From: Mactra quadrangularis
Taxonomy: Eukaryota; Mollusca; Bivalvia; Venerida; Mactridae
Reading direction: 5' to 3'
Assembly (NCBI GenBank): GCA_025267735.1
Contig: CM046303.1
Span: 47,321,253-47,385,252, forward strand
Length of the DNA stretch: 64,000 bases
Made by a program: the position numbers and the translations under genes. Each line of letters opens with the position of its first letter. The stretch's first letter is position 1. The notes below the pieces were generated by a model that worked only from the letters and a program-made list of their open reading frames with translations, was not told the origin of the DNA and ran no database searches. Positions 10,930-23,083 of this stretch are shown here, piece by piece.

Positions 10930-13900
10930 ATATTTAAATCAGCATGATTGATAATAAAAACAATGAAAAAATAATCTTTTAATGTTTCAAACTCACAATA
11001 TTTCAAATATTAATTGCATCAAATCGGATGACGTCACAAGCACCTCCTACCTATATTTTGGTTGATTTACTGGTTGGCAGAAAGAAACCAATGTTTACAT
11101 ACATTTGATAGCAGCAGAATTTTTAAATCATGATAACTTTTTTATTTATATGCCGATTTTTATGATATTTATATTGATAGAAAGTTTTTGAAATTTATAT
11201 TTTACAAATATAAGAAAATTGCCAAAAATTTGATTCAAAAAAATATATGGGGTGATTTAAACCTGTCTTTTGAACTATCTTCTTGTTGGTTTGAAGCACT
11301 AGGATTAAACACTCGCCAAAAAATTCAATTCTTTTTTGACAATTTTTTTTAAATATTCAAAATACGAATGACAAGACCTTTCTAGTGATATAAAATACTT
11401 AATTGTTTGATGAAAAATGACTTAGTAATTGCAATTTTAAAATTACTGTGTTTTCATTGTATTTACTCGCTATCATTTCTTGCCAACCAGCGAACGGTTA
11501 CCTGTAGTCTTTATCAGCTCCTTGTTACTAATTATAGACATCATAACAATAACAATGAACTGGTCTAATACTAATAGTAGAGGGAATTATAGTCTATCGT
11601 TTCACCGCGGAACGCCTACTTTACTTGAGACAGACAATAAACGAATCCATCCGCGCTCCATTCGCACTGATTATAGGTCGCGCATTTTTTGTCCTACATT
11701 GTTTAATTTTCATAACAATCGTTAGATAATCATGAAATGGAAGCATAATGATTGTTTTGAGAACAGATAAACTAAATAGAGTACCGAGTTATAGAAGTTG
11801 CATGGAACTATTTATCAGGTGCGTATGATTTATTGATGACAGGAAAAAAGGACGACGATTAACACGTCTCATTTCTGAAACCCGCTTACTATACTCGACA
11901 GCTTCGCTGTCTTGTAAAAATGGTAATATATATATATACTTAATTTTACTTTTTATTATTACCCAATATACACATGTTAAAGTGGAAGACCATTCGTCGA
12001 AAATTAATGAGAATTTTTAGTCCTGTAAGTATTATTTTATTGTACTTTTATTTACTTCCACTTTCATTCCAGTAAATGAATTATCATTTTAGTGCAAACT
12101 AACAAGATCTTCCAAAACAACTTTAGTGTCTTTTTTAACTGCTTGAAGATCTTTGTACATTTGATGTCTTTTTCTGCCAACCTTTATATGACCTTTTAAC
12201 ACCAATATATTCAGTGTAACATTAAGCGCCTTAACATCACTATCGTAGCGTTATAAACTACCCAATTTCGCATTCCAGCTGTAGTATAATGCTGTTCTCA
12301 GCTGGCAATATCTTTATGTATTTTTATTATAACTATTAGGAGAATTGTTCCAATAAAGTATCAATTGGTTATTAGGGTAATAGTTGAAATTAGTTTTAAA
12401 AAGTATTAAAGCCATAACTTTCGTCTATTTTATCAAGTTGAATTATATCATATAAAAAAAGCACAAGATATATACTTAAAGGTAATATAACTAGGTTTAC
12501 ATAGCATGCGTCTTGCCTTTTGTCTCAAGAAAAGCAAAAATACAAGAATTAAAGATTAGAAACGTGCGATGCCATAACCATACGCTGAAATCCGCAGCGT
12601 TCATATTTGGAGCAATAATTATGGCTAGACCGCAGTTAATTTAGCAAAACACACATGTTTTTAGATAAATAGCCAAATAATAAGCTTAAGTCGCGTTTTC
12701 CTTGACAGTTGAGAGATAGAGCGCCTACATTTCGTCTCTCAGACTCCAATACATGCTTTTTTACAATAGACTGCAACAACTGTGACATTCTCTTATTTTT
12801 ATTCAAAAACCTTCCGATTTTATGTTGGTATATATTTTCTGTTTTAGAAGAGTTTTCTTTTCAATAAAGAGATGTATTACATAAATAGTAAAACTACTAA
12901 GTGCATTACATCAGCGTTATTTTATTTCTTGTGCATTCAGAACAGAATGAATTCATAATAAATACATTACAATCATTTGAAATAAATGTTCATACGGGTA
13001 ATCATTTCCTGATGATATAAAATTTTTCACTAACATGTAACAATGTAAATTAGGCTCTTAATGTGTGCAAATTTGTATGATTATAAGCAAACGTAGCATC
13101 ATGTCTGAAGATAATTAAGTTTGTAAAATGCATCCCAAGTTCTTGTTGAAGATGTGAAAAACACTCTACGACGACAGTATTATGCAATATTATTAACACA
13201 GTGGATGACATTTTAAGTATAAATTTTTGCATCGATGTCACCATCAGTAGCATCATTTGTATTAAGTGTTACCATAATCTCATGAATATCATCTTAATAA
13301 GATATCATAATTGTCTCCATTACCATTTTGTGAATTATGATTCTAACATAGACATGTGCATTTTCATTCTATACTTTGATATTGAACACTTACATGGCTG
13401 TTATAATTTATCCCCATGTTTATAGAACTTAATGGGGAATTTATCCACTATTCAATGTTAGAATAGAAATAACATACAGTTTTTTCTATAGTTTGTCGTA
13501 GAATAAAACATAGACACTCGTTTTGATGTGTTAATTGAATAACTCGTGCTAAACCACTCGATATTGAATTTTGTCATTTCAAAACTCGTACCGAGGTTTT
13601 ATTTAACAACAATATATAGACAACTGTATGTAGTTTGGTAATTATCATTTAAATAATAATCATGGGTATTTGCTTAAACTATTTATACGTAATGTAATGT
13701 ATAATGCTTTACATTGTAATTTAAAAACGTCCCATTATACCGTCACAGTCAGTCTTCCAACACACTGTTAAGGATAAATGTAATTGAAATCTTATTTGAC
13801 GATGGATACGGTTGACAATCAACTCATTTACTGTGTTGTATTTTTCTATCAACGTCATGTAAGTTAATTGAATCAACTTCAGCAATACACACAGAAGTAG

Positions 13901-14415
13901 CCGTTGCACTGCATTTTATAGAAGAGACGTATCTAAGTAAGAATTCTTTAAGAAATGTCTGCGATAAAACCACATAACAAATACACCTTTGTTCTTGAAG
14001 ATGTGTAAATCAGCTTCGTGTAGCAGTTGTGTAATTTAGTTATAATATACAATCTTCAATTACCTTATCGACAGGTTGATCAATCTTTCTAATTTAATTG
14101 TCAAACAGTTGCACTTACTGTACATAGTTCCTTACTTATTGGATATGTTATCTGTTGATTGACTGCGTGTAAATTAGGTGCTAAGACTTACTTCGGTCTA
14201 AAAATAACTACCACAGTAATTCACTGTCAAGAGAAGATCATTTTGTTGTTTATCTTAAGTATCATGAGAAAACCAGTTACAACATAAAACATTTCTTTAC
14301 GTAAGTTGTAAGATACATTGAAGCAACTAGATCAAATAACTTAGGATGTAAATAACGCATATGTTCATCTCAACAAGACAAACAAGACAAATATTACTCG
14401 AGAAAATACATATGC
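10930..14415. other. No gene recognised
   Basis: AT-rich sequence with a short (TA)n run near 11,930. Open frames of 60-81 codons (11,480, 13,050, 13,201, 13,721) lack recognisable domains or splice context. No repeat shared with the rest of the window was noticed. Confidence 0.55.
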
Positions 14416-14417
14416 CT

Positions 14418-14975
14418 AAAATACAACAATACAATATACAAATTTGTGGTGCTTTTCACAAAAATTCTTACGAAAAAAATCTTCGTAAGTCAAAAGCAAG
14501 ATACATTGATAATACACTCATTTTTTGGCTTATCAATTCTAAATATTACACAAATTGTGTAGAATTGTGTATACTTTTTGAATATCATAGCATAGTTATG
14601 CTTTTTATCCGTCTGACTTAAAAGTGCTAATTATATGAAAGTGACTTACGAAGATTTTTTTCGTAAGAATTTTTGTGAAAAGCACCACTGTTTGGTTATG
14701 TTGACTTTAAGTCATTAAGTTGGATACTATATAGAATTACTTAACTAATTATAAATACGTGTTCATAAAAATTCGGACCACCGGACCAAAATACAACAAT
14801 ATAACATACAAAACTGTGTGTTTATAATGACCTTTAGTAATAAAGTTGGATAATATATAGAATAACTGAGCTTATTATTTATAGTTATTCATAGAAATTA
14901 ATGTCACCGGCTCAAAATACAACAATACAATATACAAAATTGTGTGATTAAGTTGATTTTAGTATTAACCCTTTA
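14418..14975 (+). repeat. Three-copy 126-bp tandem repeat, first copy interrupted
   Basis: Units begin AAAATACAACAATA at 14,418, 14,788 and 14,914. Copies 2 and 3 are 126 bases apart. Copies 1 and 2 are 370 apart, which returns to about 127 after removing the 243-bp element at 14,446-14,688. Each unit runs AAAATACAACAATA…GTGTG…AAGTTGGAT-ATATAGAAT and on to the next copy. Confidence 0.85.
14446..14688. mobile_element. MITE with 47-bp perfect terminal inverted repeats
   Basis: Arms 14,446-14,492 and 14,642-14,688 are exact reverse complements. They begin GTGGTGCTTTTCACAAAAAT and contain two nested TTCTTACGAA/TTCGTAAG segments. The interior (about 150 bp) is AT-rich and non-coding. It sits inside copy 1 of a 126-bp tandem repeat, whose intact copies give the empty-site sequence. 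The open frame at 14,361-14,621 is an artefact of the repeat. Superfamily not assigned. Confidence 0.88.
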
Positions 14976-14979
14976 CCTC

Positions 14980-15070
14980 ATACTGTCGCCTTTTGTCCCC
15001 TGTATGTGATTCTAATACTGTCCCTTTTTGTCCCCTGTATGTGATTTTAATACTGTCCCTTTTGTCCCGT
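14980..15070 (+). repeat. Short tandem repeat, unit about 38 bases
   Basis: Nearly three copies of a unit containing TACTGTCCCTTTTTGTCCCC followed by TGTATGTGATTCTAA. It begins next to TTAACCCTTTACCT, which recalls a piggyBac-type end (TTAA plus CCCTTT), but no matching opposite end was found. Confidence 0.75.
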
Positions 15071-15216
15071 CCAAATTTTATGCTATCAAAAACATATTTC
15101 CACTAAATAATGTAAACATTTTTTTACAGAATATTGTAGATAAAAAATCGTAGTTCAGACAATTTACTTACTAAAATATCGAATTAAAATTACATGATAT
15201 TCTAAAATTTATAATA

Positions 15217-15472
15217 GTGCACCTCTGCTGGATACCAAGTCATATTGGAATACATGGCAATGAAAAAGTAGACATTTTAGCTGAAGAATCTTAAACCTTC
15301 AACCAGTAAATATCAAATTACCAAGCAGTGACTTTTGTGTTCTATCAATACGTTAATTAAGTCAAAATGGCAAACCATGTGGAATAATGCTATATCTAAT
15401 AAATTACATGATATAAAACCAACCCTTGATTCATCTTGTAAAACCCAAACAAACTGTATGAGGTAAATTCAC
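15217..15472 (+). pseudogene. Broken non-LTR retrotransposon RNase H fragment
   Basis: Translated conceptually, the sequence reads the RNase H C-terminal motif WIPSHIGIHGNEKVD…LAEE, then hits a stop. After frame changes it continues LQPVNIKLPSSDF and KWQTMWN…NKLHDIKPTL. Both blocks are typical of the RNase H and tail region of I/Jockey-group non-LTR retrotransposons. At least two frameshifts and several stops are visible, and nothing of the reverse transcriptase is present nearby. It is a dead fragment, not a gene. Confidence 0.8.
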
Positions 15473-16367
15473 CTTTATGAAAATTAAAAATGTTCGTTAG
15501 TTTCCATAAAATTTCTTCAGAATAAATATGAAGGTCTCATATTTAATATTGTGTCATTTAATTTTCAAAACGTAACGGATTTGTTTCTTGAAAATCCCCG
15601 ATTAAATTGATGGTGATCATATATAAAGAAAAATGCCGCCGTAACGATTGGTTTAAAATTCAGTTGTGATTTTATCGAAACTATTTATATTAGATCCCAA
15701 CAATGTTAAAATGTCAGTTTTATTATCACCTGAAATAAATGTTTTGATTTATGTTGTTTAATTCAGTTTACTTTTTCTCACAAGGTCACACATTATCTGC
15801 TTTTAGTTCGTTATATTATTTGCTGCCAGTTTCTCATAGAAGTTTTCCATTCATTAAAAATAATAATAATTCATATTTGAAAGTCAAGCTAGGAACTTAA
15901 AACTGGTAAACAGCTTCATGCACATTAAGTCTTATATTTCTGCGGTTTCTTGGATATTGGGACAATAAATCTAATTTACAAATACTACCAACACATAGCT
16001 TGTTTTCTTATTGTTTATTTACAACGTTTCGCCATTTAAGGCTTCCTCAGGTATAAACAACAAAGCGGGGATAAACAGACGATGACGTGGTTTTTTTTTT
16101 TGACAGAATTCAAATTAAAACGGGAAAATGACAGCTGCCACCAGTTTACAAAAACATGATGGCACAAATTAACAAAATCCCGAAAACCAAAAAAACGACA
16201 CTTGACACATGTCGTGTCATTTATAAATTTGCATATATATGTAAAATCAAGAAAACTAAATGAGATACCTGTGAATCTATGAATGTGAAAGATCAGATTA
16301 CATCATGCAAATGTAACGTTTTTTGTAGTGGTAACTGGTAGACTTGGGTAGCAGCGTTCAAGGAAAT

Positions 16368-16673
16368 TGAATTTTTTGTTTATGTTGGGTTTAACGCCGT
16401 AGCAACACATTGTATAGGTCATATAACGGCGGTCAGTCAACCTACTCACTGTTCCTGGAAAGGCTAAATCTCTGGATTTAACTGTTAACCAACTACTAAG
16501 CGCATACTTTCCTCAGTGACTGTCAACTGTCCTACATAATTAAGAAACATTGGTAGGAGGGAGAATGGCCGTAGAAATAATTTTATCACCAAGTTCCTCG
16601 AAAGTATGCCCCGCCCGGGAATTGAACCCACGACCCCTCGATCAGTAGACTTGCGAGCTAGCCGGGCGGCTTA
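16368..16673 (-). mobile_element. tRNA-derived SINE, family A, A box deleted
   Basis: Same body as 1,609-1,922. The flanking 11-mers TTCAAGGAAAT (16,357-16,367) and TTCAAGTAAAT (16,674-16,684) match at 10 of 11 and define the insertion. Relative to copy 1 about 13 bases are missing in the tRNA head between two GCTA-like words, removing the A box, so this copy has lost its internal promoter. Confidence 0.88.
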
Positions 16674-16799
16674 TTCAAGTAAATAAAAAGGTTCTTGTGC
16701 ACTTAGACACACAGCAAGCAAAGTATCGTTTACAAGTTAATACAAAATAGACACATTTAGCTTATAAAGTGTTTTGAACATTTTCAGTTGCAGTGTACA

Positions 16800-16868
16800 T
16801 TAATTGCTTTCGGTGCGATATTACCTTTCTGTGTTGGTGCGCCGTAAAACCCAAACAAACAAACAATT
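16800..16868 (+). mobile_element. SINE 3' tail relic
   Basis: The string GGTGCGCCGTAAAACCCAAA followed by CAAACAAACAA resembles the molluscan SINE 3' end also seen, in variant form, in the family A and C copies. The head is absent, so only a relic remains. Confidence 0.5.
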
Positions 16869-16869
16869 G

Positions 16870-18915
16870 CAGTGTAGATGCGTGCCGTTTTGATAAGAAC
16901 GAATGGTTCGATACTGCTTAACTGCAACAATGGTAAAATTTTATTCTGCTTTTATTTCAAATATAAATTCTAGAAAGGAAACTTCGTTTTTGTAATGAAA
17001 CGTATCTCTATATAAAACTTTGACAACTAAAGTATTTCCGCCATTAGTCTAAATCAATGATATAAAAAGAAGAACCCAACTTCCAAGTCCATACCAATTA
17101 AAGATTTATAGCTCTTAGAAATAAACTGATTATTTATTTATACATCTTATAAGACATTCAATGTATTTACCTGCGCTGGTCCATACTTCACCAACATCAG
17201 AGTTTATGTTGTCAGCATTTTCCTGATTAATGATTTAATCATCAATAGAGTTTTACAATCGATACATCATCGGTCGGTGGAATCTTTTGATGTTTCAACA
17301 CAGTGAGTATAGTTGTATACCAATAGTTAATGTTAATTGCTTAATACATTTTTGAACCACAAATCTCATATCAGTCTTTTTTTGTAAGACCCTTTATTGT
17401 TTAATTAGGCGTTGACATTTTTGCAGACAAAATAAATTTGACAGCTCTTAGACTATAAATGAATAATATTTCTTAGCCTACATATTGCAAAACTATTTTT
17501 GTATTAGTTTCCATAAATTTGAGTTGAAAGGAAATATCAGAATCTATAATTCGATCACAATCTTCTTACGTTATGGCCTAACTTTTTCATAAAGTATAAT
17601 CGTGATAAAATTACGTACATGCGCTGGGTGTAGTCTATTTACATTATTTTTTAATATTTGATAAAATTGACAAGATCTTTATTTAATTGTTTGTTGAGTG
17701 TTGAGTGTTTCATTAGGACCGACATGAATCACTCCAAGGTTTGTTGCTCAACAACCAGTTGGCGTAGGCGATTTCAGAGGATAAGTTTTAAAACCTGACT
17801 TCATTGTGCATTTACATTTATGCTTGATGTACCATTTTCGTCAATATTATTCAAAGGAAAGATTTTCTTCTGATGCGCAGTTAACGTATTATTTTCTTAA
17901 TGCAGATTTACAGTCAATAAAGTATTTAAAGACAATGTTAAATGATAATAAAGCATGTTATTTTTCATTCATTACATATAATGTTTATCATTTTGCATGG
18001 ATTAGATTTATTAAATTTTGTAGCTAACTTGTTTATGAAAACGCTTAATGGAAGTAAGTCATGATCTTCCTTTGGTGTGAAAATAGTAAAATTTTAATTC
18101 GTCTGTATAAAATAATAGTTAATACGATTTTAAAAGCTGCCGTAGTAAATATACATTGTATTAGAATTAAAATGCAAAATAAGATTTTTCTGAGAATTTG
18201 TCTGATGATATTAATATGGCTTTGTATCAGGTGAATACTAAAAGTTAAATTTACCATTAAAAATAAAGCGGCTGCATTAGGAGTAATTACGTTGTTAATA
18301 GAGATTTGCCTTTAAGTTATTGCTTCAGAATAATAGATTTATATCTTAATTTGTTAATTTCATCTGTTGATTCCTTATTTCAAGAAGAAGTTATCATCAA
18401 TTGTTAATTCTCGGTTTCACATTGATTAATAGAAGAAATCTGGATCTTTGTTTTATTTTGTTATATTAGTCGTCAAACTGAGACTGTGCAATATTATACC
18501 ATACTGTGTTCAATTTGAACCTTAAACAATATATTACATTTATTTAAAGCCGGGAGTCTGAAACATATCAGGAACAGCAACTGTAAAATACACAGGCCTT
18601 CTTCTCTGTGAAAAATCAAAGAGGAGTAAATATGATTTTAGATTTCAAACGTTTGTTATGTTACAAATAATTGTAACAGGGGGTTAGCCAGGTTTTATAG
18701 ATGTACAAACCACACATATGATCTTAATAAGTAATACGAGCAAAATGAACATCAGTGCTTAGCTGACAATATATGCTTATGCCAAGTTTAGCGAACTTTG
18801 GTATCTTAACAACAATGTCGAAATAACACAAAATCAAGTTGCTTAAATTCTTGCACTCGGCATTATCATTTACCGATAGCTTTTGCTCTATCTTATTTAT
18901 CGTCTAAAGATAGCT
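16870..18915. other. No gene recognised
   Basis: AT-rich sequence. The 73- and 70-codon open frames at 17,806 and 18,045 have no recognisable domain or splice context. Confidence 0.55.
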
Positions 18916-18917
18916 AT

Positions 18918-19508
18918 GTTGAACCTCATTTTTCACAGCCCGTGTTTTTCACAACTTGTGTGAAAAACACGTTAGCATACAAAATTCATACAAGCATAGA
19001 AACGCATTTTTCACAACTTCAAATATGACGAAAAAAGTGATTGAAAAACTTGAGTTTTTTGGTATTAACGCATTTTTCACACATGTAATGTTTTAGTAGT
19101 AGTTTTTTTAAATGAGGTTCAAAGTTTGTTACAACCCGTTTTGTAATAATAACCCGAATGTAATAAAGTGTCTAGTTGTATTAGTTTGATTATAAAATAT
19201 AGTTTAATACTATAAATTAATAGTAAAGAAAGAAAATAATGCTAAACGAGCAAACATTAATTCTCAAATAGACAAAATACTTACATTTTGCCATGTTAAT
19301 TTAAAGATTTCGACAGAAAAACAAGTTCTCATATTTTATTGCAGACGAGTTATTACAAAATTGGCTCAACTTACCAACCCGTTAATAAAAAATCTTTAAT
19401 ATAATTAGGGTTTTTATCACAAAACAGGTTGTAATAAACATGGAAAAAACCACGATCGTAATTTTTACAGATTGTGAAAAACACAGTTTGTGAAAAATGA
19501 GGTTCAAC
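18918..19508. mobile_element. MITE with GTTGAACCTCATTTTTCAC ends
   Basis: The left end GTTGAACCTCATTTTTCACA and right end TGTGAAAAATGAGGTTCAAC are inverted repeats. Just inside, CGTGTTTTTCACAA and its complement repeat several times, so each end can fold on itself. Related ends occur at 19,509-19,581, 19,690-19,732 and 29,380-29,572. The interior is non-coding. Confidence 0.8.
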
Positions 19509-19732
19509 GTTGAACCTCATTTTTCACAGAACGCGTTTTTCACAACCTGTGAAAAACACGTTTGTGAAAAACGAGGTTCAAAATGGCAACTTTGCTCAAT
19601 ATGTATAGGTTATTAAACAGGGCAAGTGTGCCTTAAGGAAGATATCGGCACACTTGCTTAGGTATTGGCCCGAGGGCTTTAGCAAGTTTCACAAGTTGTG
19701 AAAAACACGGGTTGTGAAAAATGAGGTTCAAC
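19509..19732. mobile_element. Second GTTGAACCTCA element, abutting the first
   Basis: Starts one base after the previous element ends, so the junction reads GAGGTTCAACGTTGAACCTC, a perfect palindrome. A short palindromic copy (19,509-19,581) is followed by an 80-bp piece of the hairpin repeat of 27.4-28.6 kb (19,606-19,686) and then another GAGGTTCAAC end at 19,690-19,732. It is either one element carrying an insertion or two partial elements. Confidence 0.65.
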
Positions 19733-20518
19733 AATGCTTCCATAACGAGCATAGGGCAGTTGCTAGCGACAATATAGGTGTTATCGAATTGTTGTTTGCC
19801 ACTGTACATTGGTGTGATCAAGTGCAAGTTACGCGCACATTTATTGTTACTTCTATATTTATTGAGGGAAACTCTTACGAAACCCCTGCGCACCGTAACG
19901 GCTATTTTGCGTAACAAGTATTTCACATGCTATATGATATAATTTATGGAAGAAACAAACTGTTTTTGTTTTCGATATTCCTCTTTTGATCGCTTGAGCA
20001 TGTTAAAAGCAAAATTAGGCCTTAGCACTAACAGTTACGGTATGTGTGTAAGAAAAACATATTTTAGTGCAGGTACAGGATGAAGCATAAATCTGAAAAA
20101 TTTGTGATGGATGACTTTCAGATTTTCAATTTTACAATTAATCTTACTTCCATTGACTCATTTATTTAAGTGGAAAGAAAAATGTTGATGTCTCTTTCAT
20201 TAAGAATGAAAATTCATTTCGTTACGGAGCATAATGAGCTTGTTACGGAACATGAATTGAAATAATAACGATTTACGTGATCACTGAATTAATTTGAATG
20301 CATTTCACATTATCACAATACTTTTACTACATAAACAGACTAACTGAACGTTTTCCAGGCTTATACATGTATGATGAAAATTGTTGAAAATTGTTGGGTC
20401 CGTGAAGATTTACATATTTGACACACCTGAATGTGTTTCAAATTCATAACAAAACAATACTTGTGAAACTAATTTATACAAAATTATGATCATAACAACA
20501 ATACAGAACATATAATCT

Positions 20519-22255
20519 ATTTATTTCCAGAGTTGCCCGCAAGACTGAAGTAAGATATTTGGATTAAAGAGCGAGTTACTACAGTCTTGAGAGCAACCCT
20601 CCTTTTATATGATATACTTTAATGTAATTATGTACCTTTCATGTTTTATGAACTAAACTATTCTACGATCTTTATTCCGCCTACTACAACATAAAATTAG
20701 GCTTCATTCAGCCATTGGTACAATCCAGTATTGATGGTTTAAAGTTATATCTCCATAAAACTTTCGTTATAAAGTAATGTACGGTCTAATACATGTACAG
20801 CTTAAAGTAACCACAATAAACGTAAACATAACACTATTCATTTTAAAATATTCATAAAATTATATATCTCAATATGTCAATGCTACCTCTTAATACGTAA
20901 ATATGTATAATATAAAAAAAAAATATATATATATAAAAAAATAAAATATAAAAATAAAAATTTATGCATTTGCTAGGTTTCGAACCAGCGACCTCTTGAA
21001 CTTTTCATGTCATATGCTTATTTCCCATCCTTCCCTTTAGCCGACTGAGCTATTTGGGTCCTAAAAGACAGAGCATGTAACAATCGTTAAATACTGTAAA
21101 AAGGACATTAAATATGGGGAAGATAATTTTGAAAGATGAATCCTAAATTTAGTGAGTTGTTATCAAATACAAATAAACTGCACTATCAAATTAAACAAGC
21201 AATTAAATTGTGATTGGTAAAAAAAACGTATTAATGATAGTTATGAAATTTCAAGTAAAATAATCCCATGTACGATTTATTTGACATACTAATTAATTAT
21301 GCACAGCGCTATTATTTAACTGAAAACCTTGTCATTAATATTTTGTATATAGACCCGTAGACATTCTTGAAAGAAACAGAACAGTCTTGCCTGTTCACTT
21401 TGTCAAGCGTTCTTTGGCGAAGCATTTTACTGGCTCTGGTCGTTCCCAAACACCAAGTCATTCCTTTTTCTTAGAGAAGGGAAATTTGGCGTTCGTCATC
21501 GTGAGATGACGAAACAACCTGCATGAGTCGTGTATGTGGTCGCACGATCATGGCGCTCTATCCTGTCTCGCCACCCTATATTTAATGAAATAACTATATT
21601 GAAAACGATTTAATATTTCTTTCATCTTGAAAAAAATATTAACGAATACATGTACACTTTAAAATGGATTAATTTGCTATGTCCATTTCATACAATTCTT
21701 TACTTATTACCCTTTCGAAAAATTCTTAATGTTTTAAATCCAACCTCCTATAATCGAAGACAGGAAGAGTGCCATGGTCAAAATGCAGTATTATGATAAA
21801 CAAAAATATATTCAAAAATACATAAAATGAATTTCTACGCACCCGGGTCACGTCAGTGTAATGCATTGCTTCTCATATTTAAAATATGCAAACAATATGA
21901 AACCATTAAAATAGTTTTGTCGGAAAAATATTGGCATTTTGAGAGAGGTCGATCGAGGAAGTTATAACTTTACCATTGGATTTACCTCGGCGATCTTCTA
22001 TGCAGATAAATCTCGGATATCATAAGGTGAAAAAGTAGATCTACGAAGTTAGTTTCTGTAGTAATGTAGTCTGAACTGCACAAAAATACGACGTGTGAGA
22101 GGTTGTTCTGATGTAATGATGAGATAAACGTGTAACAAGGTTATTATTAAATGCTGACATGCAAATGACAAATGGACGTGCTTCTATGTATATAGAGACA
22201 GTCCAGGGCCATTTGCTATGACTTCTGAATGTTGTTTGTATAGCTAATTAGTAAT
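20519..22255 (+). repeat. 1.75-kb duplicated unit, copy 1
   Basis: Near-identical to 23,084-24,866, in the same orientation, with scattered base changes and small indels. It begins with a stem-loop (GTTGC…CAAGACTG…AGTAA pairing with TTACT…CAGTCTTG…GCAAC), includes a tRNA-like segment at about 20,964-21,061, and ends near TAGCTAATTAGTAA. Copy 1 lacks a 57-base stretch present in copy 2 at about 24,045-24,101. No coding sequence is recognised. Confidence 0.92.
20964..21061 (-). other. tRNA-like sequence within duplicated unit
   Basis: The minus strand reads GGACCCAAATAGCTCAGTCGG, whose A box TAGCTCAGTCGG is intact, followed about 54 bases later by a perfect B box, GGTTCGAAACC. The ends do not pair as an acceptor stem and the A-to-B distance is too long for a standard tRNA without an intron. 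It looks like a tRNA-derived promoter head, possibly the 5' part of a SINE-like element. It might still be transcribed by RNA polymerase III. Confidence 0.6.
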
Positions 22256-22410
22256 CTAGCATACACATTTATTAATAATATTGATTTTACACGTCGATGT
22301 ATAAACAACTTGCCAGGGAGTTAATCGTCAGACCTTATAGACTGGTAGTATTTCTACAACGTCTGATTCCGAGGTATATCTTCGTAGATGATCGCCGAGG
22401 TTGTTCCAAA
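21978..22410. repeat. Possible foldback or MITE ends
   Basis: TTACCTCGGCGATCTTCTATGCAGATA at the left and, reverse-complemented, AACCTCGGCGATCATCTACG at the right form an inverted pair of about 35 bases. The right part (about 22,270-22,410) recurs at 27,082-27,235, beginning ATATTGATTTTACACGTCG. In copy 2 of the duplicated unit the right part is missing. Confidence 0.5.
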
Positions 22411-22584
22411 TGATAACTTAGTCAAAAATTTCAAATATTATCGGTCGTTTTCAGTTCCTCTGTTCGGTTAACATGTGGTATTGTATTTTATTTCGTATTC
22501 ACGGTTCCATGTTCTAACAGAAACCAACATCTTATTATAGTTTATAATAATACTTTTTAATATATCATGCTTGTTTTTTTGATT

Positions 22585-22780
22585 GTTTGTTGGTTTTAAC
22601 GCCGTGGCAACACATTGTATAGGTCATATGACGACGGTCAGTCAACCTACTCACTCCTCCTGGAAAGGTTAAATCTCTGGATTTAGCTTTTAACTAACTA
22701 CTAAGTACACACATCGTCAGAAACTGACAACTGCCCTACATAATTAAAAATCATTGGTAGGAGGGAGAATAGCCGTAGAA
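22585..22780 (-). mobile_element. tRNA-derived SINE, family A, 5'-truncated
   Basis: Has the family A body and 3' end (GGTCATATGACGACGGTCAG, ACTGACAACTGCCC, GGTAGGAGGGAGAATAGCCG on the plus strand) but stops before the tRNA head. It lies in the spacer between the two copies of the 1.75-kb unit. Confidence 0.8.
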
Positions 22781-23083
22781 AGGCTTGGGCTAGCTATTTA
22801 GGGGCGCTTGTCTATTTCAGAGACATGGCTTGTTATCCATTGTTGTTCACTGTCCAAACAATGCAGTTTTGGCTGCTCAACTAATATTGTTTTACCTGAG
22901 TTCCTACGAATTGTGAGAAAATCGGTTGAATTATATTCTGTGGAAATGAGGAATATTTTAAATGAAAAAGAATGACTTTTTATCATTATTGTTTTATCAT
23001 TATATTTATAATGTAGATCTACAATGTTATAAAGATAGCTTACGTTTATATAAAAATGTCCTCTTTATCAGTATGATTGTAGG

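Noticed and set aside
14975..15070. piggyBac element starting TTAACCCTTT
   Set aside because: Only one end resembles a piggyBac terminus; no inverted partner followed by TTAA was found.
20964..21061. Possible functional tRNA on the minus strand
   Set aside because: A and B boxes are intact but about 54 bases apart and the ends do not form an acceptor stem; called tRNA-like only.
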